Shown one piece after another: positions 7,858 through 16,684 of a stretch of 64,000 bases of DNA. This DNA is from Desulfobulbaceae bacterium (GTDB lineage Bacteria > Desulfobacterota > Desulfobulbia > Desulfobulbales > SURF-16): positions 18,389-82,388 of the forward strand of contig JAGXFQ010000005.1 in NCBI GenBank assembly GCA_024637145.1. Direction: 5' to 3'. Below the pieces are notes generated by a model. It had not been told where the DNA came from and searched no databases. It worked only from the letters and a program-made list of their open reading frames with translations. Position numbers and translations under genes: made by a program. Each line of letters opens with the position of its first letter. The stretch's first letter is position 1.

Positions 7858-9423
7858 ATGAGCATGATAAAAAACAACACAGGCCACGAACTGGCCGATG
7901 TCACCAGTCTCTATGAGATTACCAGGGTGCTGGCAGCCTCCACGGATCTCAGGGAATGCCTTGAGCAGATCATGGAGATTCTCTCCTCCACCCGGGGCAT
8001 GCATAACGGCACGGTGAGCATTGTCAATCCCGCCACCTCCCAGCTTGAAATCGAGGTGGCCCACGGTATGACGGCCGAGGCCAGGAAGCGCGGCAAATAC
8101 GAAGTCGGAGAAGGTATTACCGGCAAGGTGGTGGCCAGCGGCGCCCCCATTGTTGTGCCCTCCATCAGCGATGAGCCCCTTTTCCTCAACAGAACACGGA
8201 CCAGGGGAGATATCTCGCAGAAGCAGATCTCCTTTTTTTGCGTGCCCATCAGTCACGGTCAGCAGGTCATTGGCGCCCTCAGTGTGGATCGGGAATATGA
8301 CCGGAATATTAAATTCGAAAATGATCTGCAGTTCCTGACTATCCTTTCCGGACTCATTGCCCAGGCCGTAGTGCGCATCAAGGCGGTGAACGAAGAAAAA
8401 AGGATGTTGCTCCGGGAAAATATTTCATTAAAACGGCAGCTTTCCGGTAAATATCAGATCGGCAATATCGTCAGCAACAGCTCGCGGATGCGTGAGGTCT
8501 TCGAGATGATCCACCGGGTGGCTGATTCCAATGCCACCGTGCTGCTGCGCGGCGAGTCAGGAACCGGCAAGACCCTGGTGGCCAAGGCCCTCCATTATAA
8601 CAGTAACCGGGCCGATAAAGCCTTTGTGGTGGTGAATTGCTCCGCCCTGCCGGAGACCCTCCTGGAAAGCGAGCTTTTTGGTCATGAAAAAGGGGCCTTT
8701 ACCGGTGCCACCGCCGCTAAGAAGGGGCGCTTTGAACTGGCCGAAGGCGGCACCCTCTTTCTTGACGAGATTGGTGAGCTCAGTCAGGCCGTGCAGGTCA
8801 AGCTTCTTAATGTTATCCAGGATCGGGAGTTTCAGCGCCTGGGCGGTGTCGCTCCTGTAAAGTGTAATGTCCGTCTGGTTACCGCCACCCATGTTGACCT
8901 GGAAAAGGCAGTGGAGGCGGGGCGCTTTCGCGAAGATTTTTATTATCGCCTTAATGTCTTTCCCATCTATCTCCCCCCCCTGCGCAAGCGGCGTACCGAT
9001 ATTCTGCTCTTGGCCGAACATTTCCTGGCGGAGTATTGTAAGGAAAACAACAGGCAGATCTCCCGGATCTCGACGCCGGCCATTGATCTTCTTATCCACT
9101 ATCATTGGCCGGGTAATGTCCGGGAGCTGCAAAACTGTATTGAAAGGGCGGTTTTGATCTGTGATGGCGATACCATCAAGAGTTTTCATCTGCCGCCCAC
9201 CCTGCAGATGGCTGACAGCGGTTCTGGGAAAAATCCCCTTTCTTTCACTGCGGCCGTGGAAAATTTTGAGAGGGAGCTCATCATTGAGGCCCTGAAACAT
9301 ACCAACGGCAATCAGACCAAGGCCGCCAACTACCTTGATTCATCCCTGCGGATTATCAATTATAAGATTCATAAATATGGCATTGAGGCCCGGGATTATC
9401 GGCCGGCGCAGGCAGAGATATGA
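7858..9423 (+). CDS. Sigma-54-dependent activator, NifA-like (GAF-AAA-HTH)
   Basis: A 521-residue enhancer-binding protein that remodels sigma-54 RNA polymerase. An N-terminal GAF domain (about 12-175) is followed by a complete AAA+ domain with Walker A GESGTGKT (about 232), the sigma-54 contact loop GAFTGA (about 279-284), Walker B GGTLFLDEIGEL, and REDFYYRLNVFPI. A Fis-type helix-turn-helix lies at about 475-515 (NQTKAANYLDSSLR). The domain order and length match NifA and its paralogues, yet no nif gene is present here and the Cys motif of oxygen-sensitive NifA is missing, so the target regulon is open. Its stop overlaps the start of queH by four bases, so the two are translationally coupled. 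Confidence 0.9.
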   Translation: MSMIKNNTGHELADVTSLYEITRVLAASTDLRECLEQIMEILSSTRGMHNGTVSIVNPATSQLEIEVAHGMTAEARKRGKYEVGEGITGKVVASGAPIVVPSISDEPLFLNRTRTRGDISQKQISFFCVPISHGQQVIGALSVDREYDRNIKFENDLQFLTILSGLIAQAVVRIKAVNEEKRMLLRENISLKRQLSGKYQIGNIVSNSSRMREVFEMIHRVADSNATVLLRGESGTGKTLVAKALHYNSNRADKAFVVVNCSALPETLLESELFGHEKGAFTGATAAKKGRFELAEGGTLFLDEIGELSQAVQVKLLNVIQDREFQRLGGVAPVKCNVRLVTATHVDLEKAVEAGRFREDFYYRLNVFPIYLPPLRKRRTDILLLAEHFLAEYCKENNRQISRISTPAIDLLIHYHWPGNVRELQNCIERAVLICDGDTIKSFHLPPTLQMADSGSGKNPLSFTAAVENFERELIIEALKHTNGNQTKAANYLDSSLRIINYKIHKYGIEARDYRPAQAEI

Positions 9424-9968
9424 AGATACTGCTCCATACCTGCTGCGGCCCCTGCGCCATTTACCCCCTTTCTCGCTTGCGGGAAGAGGGGCACCAGGTC
9501 ACAGGTTTTTTTTATAACCCCAATATCCACCCCTTCCGGGAGTTTAAGAAGCGGCTGGCCGCCATGCGCCTCCTGGCGGCGAAGGAAGATCTACCGGTTA
9601 TCTATGACAGCAAGTATGGCCTGCAGGAATATCTGCGCCAGGTGGTGTTCAAGGAAGAGGAGCGCTGCCGGATATGTTATGCCATGCGCCTTTCCCAGGT
9701 GGTCCGTGTGGCGGCTGAGCAGGGCTTTGAGGCCTTTTCCACCACCCTCCTCTACAGTCGTTATCAGCAGCATGGGGAGATCTGCCGGCAGGCAGAAGAG
9801 TTGGCCGCCAGCCACGGCCTGATCTTTTATTATGAGGATTTTCGGCAGGGCTGGCAGGAGGGCATTGACAGATCTCTGGCCATGGATCTGTATCGCCAGC
9901 CCTATTGCGGCTGTATCTACAGCGAGCAGGAACGCTATGACAAGAAGATGGCCAGGAAAACCGGCTAG
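9420..9968 (+). CDS. queH: Epoxyqueuosine reductase QueH
   Basis: A 182-residue iron-sulfur protein that reduces epoxyqueuosine to queuosine in tRNA, the non-B12 alternative to QueG. It shows the family signature: HTCCGPC near the start, the GFFYNPNIHP segment, CRICYAMR in the middle and PYCGCIYSE near the end; these cysteines bind the cluster and an additional metal. Length is typical of DUF208/QueH. It overlaps the upstream activator gene by ATGA. No other queuosine gene is nearby, so the pairing with a sigma-54 activator is an operon accident or a regulated tRNA modification; neither can be decided. Confidence 0.93.
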   Translation: MKILLHTCCGPCAIYPLSRLREEGHQVTGFFYNPNIHPFREFKKRLAAMRLLAAKEDLPVIYDSKYGLQEYLRQVVFKEEERCRICYAMRLSQVVRVAAEQGFEAFSTTLLYSRYQQHGEICRQAEELAASHGLIFYYEDFRQGWQEGIDRSLAMDLYRQPYCGCIYSEQERYDKKMARKTG

Positions 9969-10032
9969 CATGGCCCTTATCAGCAACTGCGGCTGGTAAG
10001 AGCAGGGCGAGGCCGTTTCTGGAGGGGGCGTT

Positions 10033-10449
10033 ATGACAACAGCAAAGAATTTTGAAACCAAGCTCTATGAGCCTGGGCAAATCATTATGGCCCAGGGCAG
10101 TACCGGTGGTCATCTGGCCTATATCATGGAGGGCAAGGTCGAGATTGTGCGGCAGGGCGCCGGCGGGGCCACGCACGTTGTTGCCACCTTGGGCCCCGGT
10201 GATATCCTGGGGGAGATGGCCATTCTCACGGGGCAGCCCCGCAATGCCACGGCCAGAGCCGCCGTTTTAACCCGGATTATTCAGATCTGCGAGCGGACCT
10301 TGCAGTTGGGTCTGGTCAATGAACATATTCCTGTTTTAAAGGATATGGTGACCCAGCTTGCCAGGCGCCTCCAGGAGATGGAGGCGCAAAATAGAGAATA
10401 TCTTGTCCGAATTGAGGAATTAGAAAGGGAGCAGGGCAGAGGACAATGA
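10033..10449 (+). CDS. Single-domain cyclic-nucleotide-binding protein
   Basis: A 138-residue protein consisting of one CNMP (cNMP-binding) beta-roll: YEPGQIIMAQGSTGGHLAYI, then GDILGEMAILTGQPRNATARA, which is the phosphate-binding cassette (GEMA...R.ATA). A C-terminal helix (about 105-138, many Glu and Arg, coiled-coil-like) replaces the DNA-binding domain of Crp/Fnr regulators, so it is not a transcription factor of that type. GGAGGGGG precedes the ATG. It overlaps the ferredoxin gene by four bases (ATGA), so the two are co-translated and their products probably act together. Confidence 0.85.
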   Translation: MTTAKNFETKLYEPGQIIMAQGSTGGHLAYIMEGKVEIVRQGAGGATHVVATLGPGDILGEMAILTGQPRNATARAAVLTRIIQICERTLQLGLVNEHIPVLKDMVTQLARRLQEMEAQNREYLVRIEELEREQGRGQ

Positions 10450-10646
10450 AAAAAGGCAGGTTGCTTATTGATACCTATCGCTGCAAATGGTGTGAGGCGT
10501 GTGTCGTGGAAATGCCGGAGTTCTTTTTCTACGACGAGAGGACAGGCAAGGCCACGGCCACCAGTGAGCCGGTGGAACTGACGGAGACCCTTGAAGCCGT
10601 TATTGCCCTCTGTCCCACCAACTGTATTGAAGTGGTGGAGAAATGA
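10446..10646 (+). CDS. Small ferredoxin with one 4Fe-4S cluster
   Basis: A 66-residue ferredoxin of the Fer4_13/15-like single-cluster type. Cluster ligands are CKWCEAC near residue 13 and the distal CPTNC near residue 57; the pattern has four to five cysteines and the typical ALCPTNCI ending. It should carry single electrons in the cytoplasm. It is translationally coupled to the cNMP-binding protein gene. It is convergent with bamD, with only 20 bases between the two stop codons. Confidence 0.85.
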   Translation: MKKGRLLIDTYRCKWCEACVVEMPEFFFYDERTGKATATSEPVELTETLEAVIALCPTNCIEVVEK

Positions 10647-10666
10647 GGTCGGGTGCCGTCAGCGGC

Positions 10667-11401
10667 TCAGCCCTCGGCGCCGCCCGGCTTATATGAAGTG
10701 AGATCTTCCCATTCCGGCATGCCGAAATCAGGCAGCCAGTCTGTCCAGGAACCTGCCGGCTTTGTACCTGTTTTCAACAGGGCCAGGGTTTCTTCGGCCT
10801 CAGTAACCACCGTGGAATCAGGATAATGGTCGAGAAGATATTCCAGCCGGCTGGTGGCCTGTTGCAGCTTATTTGTCTTGATATAAAAACGGGCCACATA
10901 CATCTCGTGGTTGGCCAGGAAATTACGGGCAGCCTTGATGCGGCTGCGCGCCTCCTCTCTATACGATGATTGGGGATAACTGCGGATGAGCTTGTTGAAA
11001 GCGTTAATGGCGTGGGTGGCGCTGGCTGGGTCACGGTCAATGGTATCCAGCTGGTTATAATGGCTCATGCCCACCTGAAACATGGTGTAGGGTACGGCCT
11101 CGTTGGTGGGGTGGCTTTGTTCAAAGGCCTGATAAGCGGCAATGGCCTCGGTATAATGGTTGAGATAATAATGGCAGTCCGCTGATTTGAGTTCTGCCAT
11201 CAGGCTGTACTGGCTGAAGGGAAAGCGATCGGTCAGGTTTGAGAAATGCTTCAGGGCCGTGACATAACGGCCGCTGTTGAAGGCCTCCATGGCCTCATAT
11301 TTAACAGCTTCCGGATCCATGGCCTGGTCGGCTGATTTGCCGGAACAGCCGATCAGGAGGCTTAAAAGTAGGGGCGCGATGAGAAGGGAGATGTACTTCA
11401 T
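10667..11401 (-). CDS. bamD: Outer-membrane assembly lipoprotein BamD
   Basis: A 244-residue lipoprotein of the BAM complex, which inserts beta-barrel proteins into the outer membrane. The signal peptide ends at a lipobox LLIGC (Cys19), followed by TPR repeats: YEAMEAFNSGRYVTALKHF, then YLNHYTEAIAAYQAFEQSHP, then AINAFNKLIRSYPQSSY and QQATSRLEYLLDHYP. This order of tetratricopeptides and the length match YfiO/BamD. GAGGAA precedes the ATG. It is a single gene here, with trxB upstream on the same strand at 277 bases. Confidence 0.93.
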   Translation of the reverse strand: MKYISLLIAPLLLSLLIGCSGKSADQAMDPEAVKYEAMEAFNSGRYVTALKHFSNLTDRFPFSQYSLMAELKSADCHYYLNHYTEAIAAYQAFEQSHPTNEAVPYTMFQVGMSHYNQLDTIDRDPASATHAINAFNKLIRSYPQSSYREEARSRIKAARNFLANHEMYVARFYIKTNKLQQATSRLEYLLDHYPDSTVVTEAEETLALLKTGTKPAGSWTDWLPDFGMPEWEDLTSYKPGGAEG

Positions 11402-11678
11402 TATGTTCCTCTTTGAAAAACGGGGATAGTGCCAAGGAAGTCAGAAAACGTGGTATCCCAAAACTGAAAATCTATCTTTTATAACTAAAGAGATATCTTC
11501 ATGTTGGGAAAAGTTCTTTGAAAAAGAAAAGTGCCGGTGATTTCCCTTAAAAAAATAAATCTACCGGGGAAAATGTATTTCTGCCATAAAAAACCAGTCT
11601 CGCCAAACAGGCGGTTTCTCTTTCTAAGAGATCCCACAGGCTGGGGTCTTTCTTGCTGCGCAAGCTAACAACTCAGAA

Positions 11679-12611
11679 TTATTCGTTATCTTCAAGATAC
11701 TCCTCAGCAGAGAGGCAGGCCACGCAGCCTTCTCCCACGGCATTGGCAACCTGCCGAAAGTTTTTATAGATAATATCCCCGGCCGCAAAAACACCAGGCT
11801 GCGAGGTGTGCATCTCGAGATCGGTGTGGATAAAGCCCTGGTCGTTGTCAAGTTGATCCAGGGGCAGCATTTCCATATTGGGGCGGGTGCCGATGAGGAC
11901 GAAAACACCGTGCAGTTTAATGGTGGAGGGGGCATCAGTGCGGACATTTTTGAGGGAGAGGCCGGTGACCCCGCTTTGATCGCCCAGGACCTCGGTGGCT
12001 ATGGTGTCCCAGATAAAGTCGATCTTGTCGTTGGCAAAGGCCTTTTCCTGGACCACCTTTGTGGCCCGGAGGGCATCCCGCCGGTGGACAACATACACCT
12101 TGTCGGCAAATTTGGTGAGCTGGATCGCCTCCTGGACGGCGGTATTGCCGCCGCCGATAACGGCCACGGTTTTGCCTCGGTAAAAGGGGGCATCACAGGT
12201 GGCGCAGTAAGAAACGCCGCGGCCTGTGAACTCCTTTTCTCCAGGTATGCCGATTTGGTTGGCCCGGGCGCCTGTGGTGATAATAACGGCCCTGCAGGTC
12301 AGGCTGGAGCCATCTTCCAGGTAAAGGGTTTTTACCGGACCCACCAGGTCCATCTTGCTCACGGTGGCCTGTTTTATCTCAAGATCAAAACGTTTGGCCT
12401 GGGCCGTCATTTTTTCGGCAAGGTCGAGGCCGGAAATGCCCTCGGGAAAGCCCGGATAATTGTCAATCCAGTGGCTGAGCATAACCTGGCCGCCCGGCCC
12501 TGCTTTCTCCAGAAGCAGGGCGTCCAGCATGGCCCGGCCGGCGTAGAGACCAGCGGTGAGGCCTGCTGGCCCGCCGCCCACAATAATCAGCTGGTGATCA
12601 ACGTTGTCCAT
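11679..12611 (-). CDS. trxB: Thioredoxin reductase
   Basis: A 310-residue FAD enzyme that reduces thioredoxin with NADPH. It has the FAD motif IVGGGPAGLTAG (about 10-21), the redox disulfide CATC (Cys136 and Cys139), the second nucleotide-binding motif VIGGGNTAVQEA, and the C-terminal FAD motif GVFAAGDI. The length is typical. Its partner thioredoxin gene lies immediately upstream on the same strand, separated by a hairpin terminator, so read-through from trxA is partial at best. No strong Shine-Dalgarno is seen before the ATG. Confidence 0.95.
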   Translation of the reverse strand: MDNVDHQLIIVGGGPAGLTAGLYAGRAMLDALLLEKAGPGGQVMLSHWIDNYPGFPEGISGLDLAEKMTAQAKRFDLEIKQATVSKMDLVGPVKTLYLEDGSSLTCRAVIITTGARANQIGIPGEKEFTGRGVSYCATCDAPFYRGKTVAVIGGGNTAVQEAIQLTKFADKVYVVHRRDALRATKVVQEKAFANDKIDFIWDTIATEVLGDQSGVTGLSLKNVRTDAPSTIKLHGVFVLIGTRPNMEMLPLDQLDNDQGFIHTDLEMHTSQPGVFAAGDIIYKNFRQVANAVGEGCVACLSAEEYLEDNE

Positions 12612-12651
12612 ATTCTTTCACAGGGCTAAAAAAGGGAGAAGAAAGGCAAAA

Positions 12652-12677
12652 AAAAGTGGAACCAAGGTTCCACTTTT
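12652..12677 (-). terminator. Hairpin terminator between trxA and trxB
   Basis: A perfect 12-base palindromic stem AAAAGTGGAACC / GGTTCCACTTTT with an AA centre, followed on the minus strand by a run of T residues. It should end or attenuate the trxA transcript before trxB. Confidence 0.75.
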
Positions 12678-12709
12678 GAAGGTGCGGCCCGTTCAAAAAA
12701 GAGGGCCAA

Positions 12710-13033
12710 TTATTTGGCGATCATGGCCACCAGCTGCGGCTTGCCCACCGCACCGGTTACCTGGTCGGCCACTTCCCCGTTTTTGAAGAAAATCAGGGTG
12801 GGAATGGCCCGGATGCCGTATTTGCCGGGGGTTTCCGGGCTGTCGTCAACATTCATCTTGCAGATCTGCACCTTGCCATCATATTCGGCGGCCAGCTCTT
12901 CAATCATGGGGCCGATGGCCTTACAGGGGCCGCACCAGGGCGCCCAGAAGTCAACCAGGGTAGGGAGGGCGGCCTTGAGGACCTTCTCTTCAAAATCACT
13001 ATCAGTAACCGTGATAATTTTATCGCTTGCCAT
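12710..13033 (-). CDS. trxA: Thioredoxin
   Basis: A 107-residue thioredoxin with the catalytic motif WCGPC (Cys34 and Cys37), preceded by LVDFWAP, and the cis-proline region IRAIPTLIFFKNG. It is a general cytoplasmic dithiol reductant. The ATG at 13033 is chosen because AAGGAG lies nine bases upstream; an in-frame upstream start at 13099 would add 22 residues that do not belong to the fold. It lies just upstream of trxB. Confidence 0.96.
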   Translation of the reverse strand: MASDKIITVTDSDFEEKVLKAALPTLVDFWAPWCGPCKAIGPMIEELAAEYDGKVQICKMNVDDSPETPGKYGIRAIPTLIFFKNGEVADQVTGAVGKPQLVAMIAK

Positions 13034-13338
13034 GGGATGTGCTCCTTGTGGATGAAAAAGATTAAGAATAATAAATGCTGAATTTTTGATGATAGGCAAC
13101 GGTTATCCGGCTCAAGAGACCAAGGGGGCGGCCGGAATTTTTTTAAACGGCTCCGCTGGCTCTTTCAGGAAAGAACAGGGATCTCTATCATCTGTTTAAT
13201 AGTACAGACTGGCCCTGGCCTTGACAAGAAAATTTTGCCGGAAGTTACCGGTTCCCGCCTGATAAGAGTTCAGCTCCTGGGCGGTCATGACTTCCCTGGG
13301 CCCGGGGTCGGGCCGGGGAATTTTTAGTGGCTATTTTC

Positions 13339-13355
13339 AAACGATTGTTTTAAAC
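13339..13355. promoter_or_regulatory. Candidate TetR operator upstream of the efflux operon
   Basis: Two overlapping palindromic elements, AAACGATTGTTT (13339-13350) and GTTTTAAAC (13347-13355), lie 40-55 bases before the TetR gene start. TetR repressors usually bind such AT-rich inverted repeats in their own promoter. The rest of the 360-base gap between trxA and this gene (13034-13395) shows no gene. The assignment is by position only. Confidence 0.35.
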
Positions 13356-13395
13356 AGGCGTTAAAATAAGGCAACAGGGGGTGGGGAAAAACAAT

Positions 13396-14022
13396 ATGGC
13401 CCAAAGCGATACCAAGACGAAAATTATCAAGACCGCTGAGGAACTTTTCGCCATTGCTGGTTTCCATCATACATCCCTGCGGACCATTACCGCCAAGGCC
13501 GGGGTTAATCTGGCGGCGGTAAACTATCATTTCGGCTGCAAAGAGGCGCTGCTTGAGGCCATTTTAGACCGGCACCTTTTGCCGTTAAATGAGAGCCGCC
13601 GCCGGCGGCTGCAGGCCGTGGCCGATGAGGTGGACGGCAGCGGCCGCCCACCGGCAGTGGAGGAGGTGCTGCGCTGCTTCACCGAGCCCACCCTGGCCCT
13701 GCTCCATGGTGACCAGGCCGCCGGTTATTTTCGGATGCTGGTGGGCCGGTCGCTCAGTGATCCCGATCAAACGGTGCGCCAGCATTTTTTGGGGAGGATA
13801 CGCGGGGTTTTAGAGCAGCTCCTGGACCTCCTCTGCCGGGCCCTGCCCCATTGTCCCCGGGAGTCTGTGGCCTGGAGGCTCCATTTTGCCCTGGGGGCCA
13901 TGAGCCATACCTTGATCTTCCAGGAGCAGGGGCCGCTCCTGGGCGGCCTGGACAAGAGCACGCCTCTTGATGAGGTGATTGAGATGCTCACTGATTTTAT
14001 CGTGAAGGGGCTGGACCGATGA
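13396..14022 (+). CDS. TetR-family repressor with CerR-like C-terminal domain
   Basis: A 208-residue regulator. The N-terminal helix-turn-helix is clear: TKIIKTAEELFAIAGF, SLRTITAKAGVNLAAVNYHF and a following CKEALLEAIL. The C-terminal part (RHLLPLNESRRRRL, then FRMLVGRSLSDPD) resembles the CerR/YbiH subgroup, which often controls RND or ABC efflux pumps. It overlaps the next gene by four bases and heads the operon, so it most likely represses the pump in response to a toxic compound. ATG at 13396 is chosen with a GGGG upstream; GTG at 13381 is also possible. Confidence 0.88.
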   Translation: MAQSDTKTKIIKTAEELFAIAGFHHTSLRTITAKAGVNLAAVNYHFGCKEALLEAILDRHLLPLNESRRRRLQAVADEVDGSGRPPAVEEVLRCFTEPTLALLHGDQAAGYFRMLVGRSLSDPDQTVRQHFLGRIRGVLEQLLDLLCRALPHCPRESVAWRLHFALGAMSHTLIFQEQGPLLGGLDKSTPLDEVIEMLTDFIVKGLDR

Positions 14023-15410
14023 AAGAGAATCTCTGGGCCATGATGCTGGTGGTGCTGGTGGCGGGCTGCACGCTCCATGCGCCCCAGGCCACCCCCTTTG
14101 CCGACATTCCCGAGCAGTTCGCGGCGCTGCCCCGTGACCAGGAGATGCCCCTTGCGGCCCATGAACGGTGGTGGCTGCATTTTAACGACCCCCAGCTTGA
14201 TGCCATTATGGCCCAGGGCTTTGCCGGCAATCTTGATCTGGAGATGGCCTGGGCCCGCCTCAGGCAGGCCCAGGCCCTGGAGCGGCTGGAGCATTCCTCC
14301 CAATGGCCCGCCCTGGACCTGAGCGGCAGCGGCGGTCGCAGTCGCGCCGGTGGCAGCAGCAGTGCTGTTGCTACCTATCAAGGCTCCCTGGCCGCCGGGT
14401 ATGAACTGGACCTGTGGCAGAAGCTGGCCCAGGAGCGCCGTTCCTTTACCCTGCAGCGGCGTGCGGTTGATCATGAGGTGAAGGCCCTCTATCTGACGCT
14501 GGCTGCCCAACTGGCCGAGGCCTATTATCAGGTGGTTGAGCTCCGTGATCGTCTGGCCTTAAACCGGGAGATCATCGCCTCCTTTGCCAAGACCGTTGAG
14601 CTGGTGGAGTGGCGTTACCAGCGCGGTGTTGCCCCTGCCCTGGATCTCTACCAGTCCCGCCAGACCCTGCTGGGCTCCCGGGCCGAGCTGCCTCTCCTGG
14701 AGGCAGAGGAGCAGGCCGCCCAAAACCGCCTTGCCGTTTTACTGGGCGCTGTGCCGGGCCACCAGGATTTCGGCACCCTGACGCATCTGCCCGATCTGCA
14801 GCTCTCCTTTGCCCAGGGGCTGCCCGCAGATCTTATCACCAATCGTCCTGATATCAAGGCGGCCTTTTTCTCTCTGCAGGCTGCCGATGCCGAGATAGCC
14901 GTGGCCATAGCGGATCGTTTTCCCCGTTTTAAGCTCACTGCCAATTATGGCGGCCAGTCCAGCGAGCTCCATTCCCTGCTCAACTCTCCCAATATATTCT
15001 GGAATCTGCTGGCCAATATGGCCCAGCCTCTGGTGGATGGGGGGCGCCGTCGGCAGGAGGTGGAACGGCGGCAGGCCTTCTTTGATGAACGGGCTGCCTT
15101 CTACCGCCTCACCGTTCTCAAGGCCTTCCAGGAGGTGGAAGACGCCCTGGTCAAAGAGCGGGGCATGGATGCCAACATGGAAATACTCGCGGAGCGCCGG
15201 CAGGTCACGGCCGCCACCTTGCGGCAGGCCCTGGAGCGATACCAGCAGGGGCTGGCTGATTTTCTGCCCGTGCTCACGGCCCAGGTCAGTGATACCTCGG
15301 CCCGCCTTGCCCTGATAGCGGCCCAGCGCCAGCGTATTTCCACGCGGATCCAACTGGCCAGGGCCCTGGGGGGCAGCTGGATGCCTGCCGAGATGGACGC
15401 CCGTCCTTAA
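14019..15410 (+). CDS. Outer-membrane efflux lipoprotein, NodT/OprM family
   Basis: A 463-residue TolC-type channel subunit for the RND pump. A signal peptide ends in the lipobox LVAGC (Cys17). The protein then shows the two OEP repeats with WWLHFNDPQLDAIMAQ, the long coiled helices rich in Ala/Gln/Arg, GYELDLWQKL, and RPDIKAAFFSLQAADAEIAVA, which are characteristic of NodT-type factors. It starts four bases inside the TetR gene and is followed by the adaptor gene after 77 bases. It forms the outer-membrane exit duct. Confidence 0.92.
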   Translation: MKENLWAMMLVVLVAGCTLHAPQATPFADIPEQFAALPRDQEMPLAAHERWWLHFNDPQLDAIMAQGFAGNLDLEMAWARLRQAQALERLEHSSQWPALDLSGSGGRSRAGGSSSAVATYQGSLAAGYELDLWQKLAQERRSFTLQRRAVDHEVKALYLTLAAQLAEAYYQVVELRDRLALNREIIASFAKTVELVEWRYQRGVAPALDLYQSRQTLLGSRAELPLLEAEEQAAQNRLAVLLGAVPGHQDFGTLTHLPDLQLSFAQGLPADLITNRPDIKAAFFSLQAADAEIAVAIADRFPRFKLTANYGGQSSELHSLLNSPNIFWNLLANMAQPLVDGGRRRQEVERRQAFFDERAAFYRLTVLKAFQEVEDALVKERGMDANMEILAERRQVTAATLRQALERYQQGLADFLPVLTAQVSDTSARLALIAAQRQRISTRIQLARALGGSWMPAEMDARP

Positions 15411-15487
15411 ACAATGAGGGCCAGAGATCTCAACAAGAAAAGAGTAGCTGCTACCCCTCCCCAAAAAAAAAAGAAGGGCCGCCTGTG

Positions 15488-16684
15488 ATGAGGCGGCCGC
15501 CAAAGGCCATGAGAAAAATATTTATTAAAGTTATCCTGCCCGTTCTGGTCATTATTGTGGCCATGGTGGCGGCCCGGGCCATGATCAGCAGCCGTAAGGT
15601 GCCCAAGCGCATCTCCCCCGTCAGTCAGGGCCCCGTGGTGGAAACCATGGAGGTGGAGCTTGTGGATCTGCCGGTGACGGTGCGGGGCACCGGCACCGTG
15701 GCTGCCCGCCAGCAGGTGGAGATCATCCCGCAGGTAAGCGGGCTGGTGGAGAGGATCGCCCCCGGCTTGGTGCAGGGCGCCTTTTTCAGCCACGGCGAGC
15801 TGCTGCTGGAGATTGAAGAGACCGATTATCTCCTGGCCCTGGAGCAGGCCCGGGCCGAGCTGGCCAAGGCCGAACTGGACCTTGCCCTTATTGACGGCCA
15901 GGCGGTCATTGCCCGGCGTGAGTGGCGGATGCTGGGCAACCAGGAGAAGGAGCCGCTGCCCCTGGTGGTTTATGGCCCCCAGCTGGCCTCGGCCCAGGCC
16001 ACCCTGGCCTCGGCCGCGGCCAAGGTAAAGCTGGCTGAGGCCAACCTGGAGCGCACCAAGATCAGGGCACCCTTTAACTGCCTTATCCGCACCAAAAATG
16101 TTGATGTCGGTCAATACCTGCGCGCCGGCACCGTGATTCTGGATATTGCCGGCACGGATGCCGCTGAAATTGTTGTCCCCCTGCCCCTTGCCGATCTGCC
16201 CTGGCTGGTGATTCCCCGCCAGAACCAGGGCCAGCAGGGCTCGCCTGCCACCATAACCATGGCGGTGGGCCGGGACAACTACAGCTGGTCGGGCTTTGTC
16301 AGCCGTTCCCTGGGTGAGGTGGACACTAAGACCAGGATGGTTGATCTGGTTATTGTTATCAACGATCCCTATCGCCTTGCCAAGGAGAGTCGCCCTGGCC
16401 GGGAACTGGCGGTGGGCAGTTTTGTCCAGGTGGAGATAGTGGGGCAGGTCCTGCCGCAGGTGGTCCGCATTCCGCGCCACGCCCTGCATGGTGACAACAG
16501 CGTCTGGCTGGTTACTGACCGGGGTGAACTGCTCCAGCGCCACGTTGAGGTGGCGCGCAAGGAAAAAGAGAGTGTGCTGGTGAGCAAAGGGCTGGCTGCT
16601 GGCGAGCGCCTGGCCTTGACACCGGTGCGGGGGGCGGCCAACGGCCTGGTGGTGCGAGAGCGGCCCGGGAGTGATACGCCATGA
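15488..16684 (+). CDS. RND efflux periplasmic adaptor (HlyD/AcrA family)
   Basis: A 398-residue membrane-fusion protein anchored by an N-terminal helix (about 10-30, KVILPVLVIIVAMVAARAM). The lipoyl halves VRGTGTVAARQQVEIIPQVS and RTKIRAPFNCLIRTKNVDVG flank a helical hairpin rich in Ala and Glu. It links the inner-membrane transporter to the outer-membrane channel. Its end overlaps the transporter gene by four bases. ATG at 15488 is preferred; a GTG directly before it and an ATG at 15509 are alternatives. Confidence 0.92.
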   Translation: MRRPPKAMRKIFIKVILPVLVIIVAMVAARAMISSRKVPKRISPVSQGPVVETMEVELVDLPVTVRGTGTVAARQQVEIIPQVSGLVERIAPGLVQGAFFSHGELLLEIEETDYLLALEQARAELAKAELDLALIDGQAVIARREWRMLGNQEKEPLPLVVYGPQLASAQATLASAAAKVKLAEANLERTKIRAPFNCLIRTKNVDVGQYLRAGTVILDIAGTDAAEIVVPLPLADLPWLVIPRQNQGQQGSPATITMAVGRDNYSWSGFVSRSLGEVDTKTRMVDLVIVINDPYRLAKESRPGRELAVGSFVQVEIVGQVLPQVVRIPRHALHGDNSVWLVTDRGELLQRHVEVARKEKESVLVSKGLAAGERLALTPVRGAANGLVVRERPGSDTP

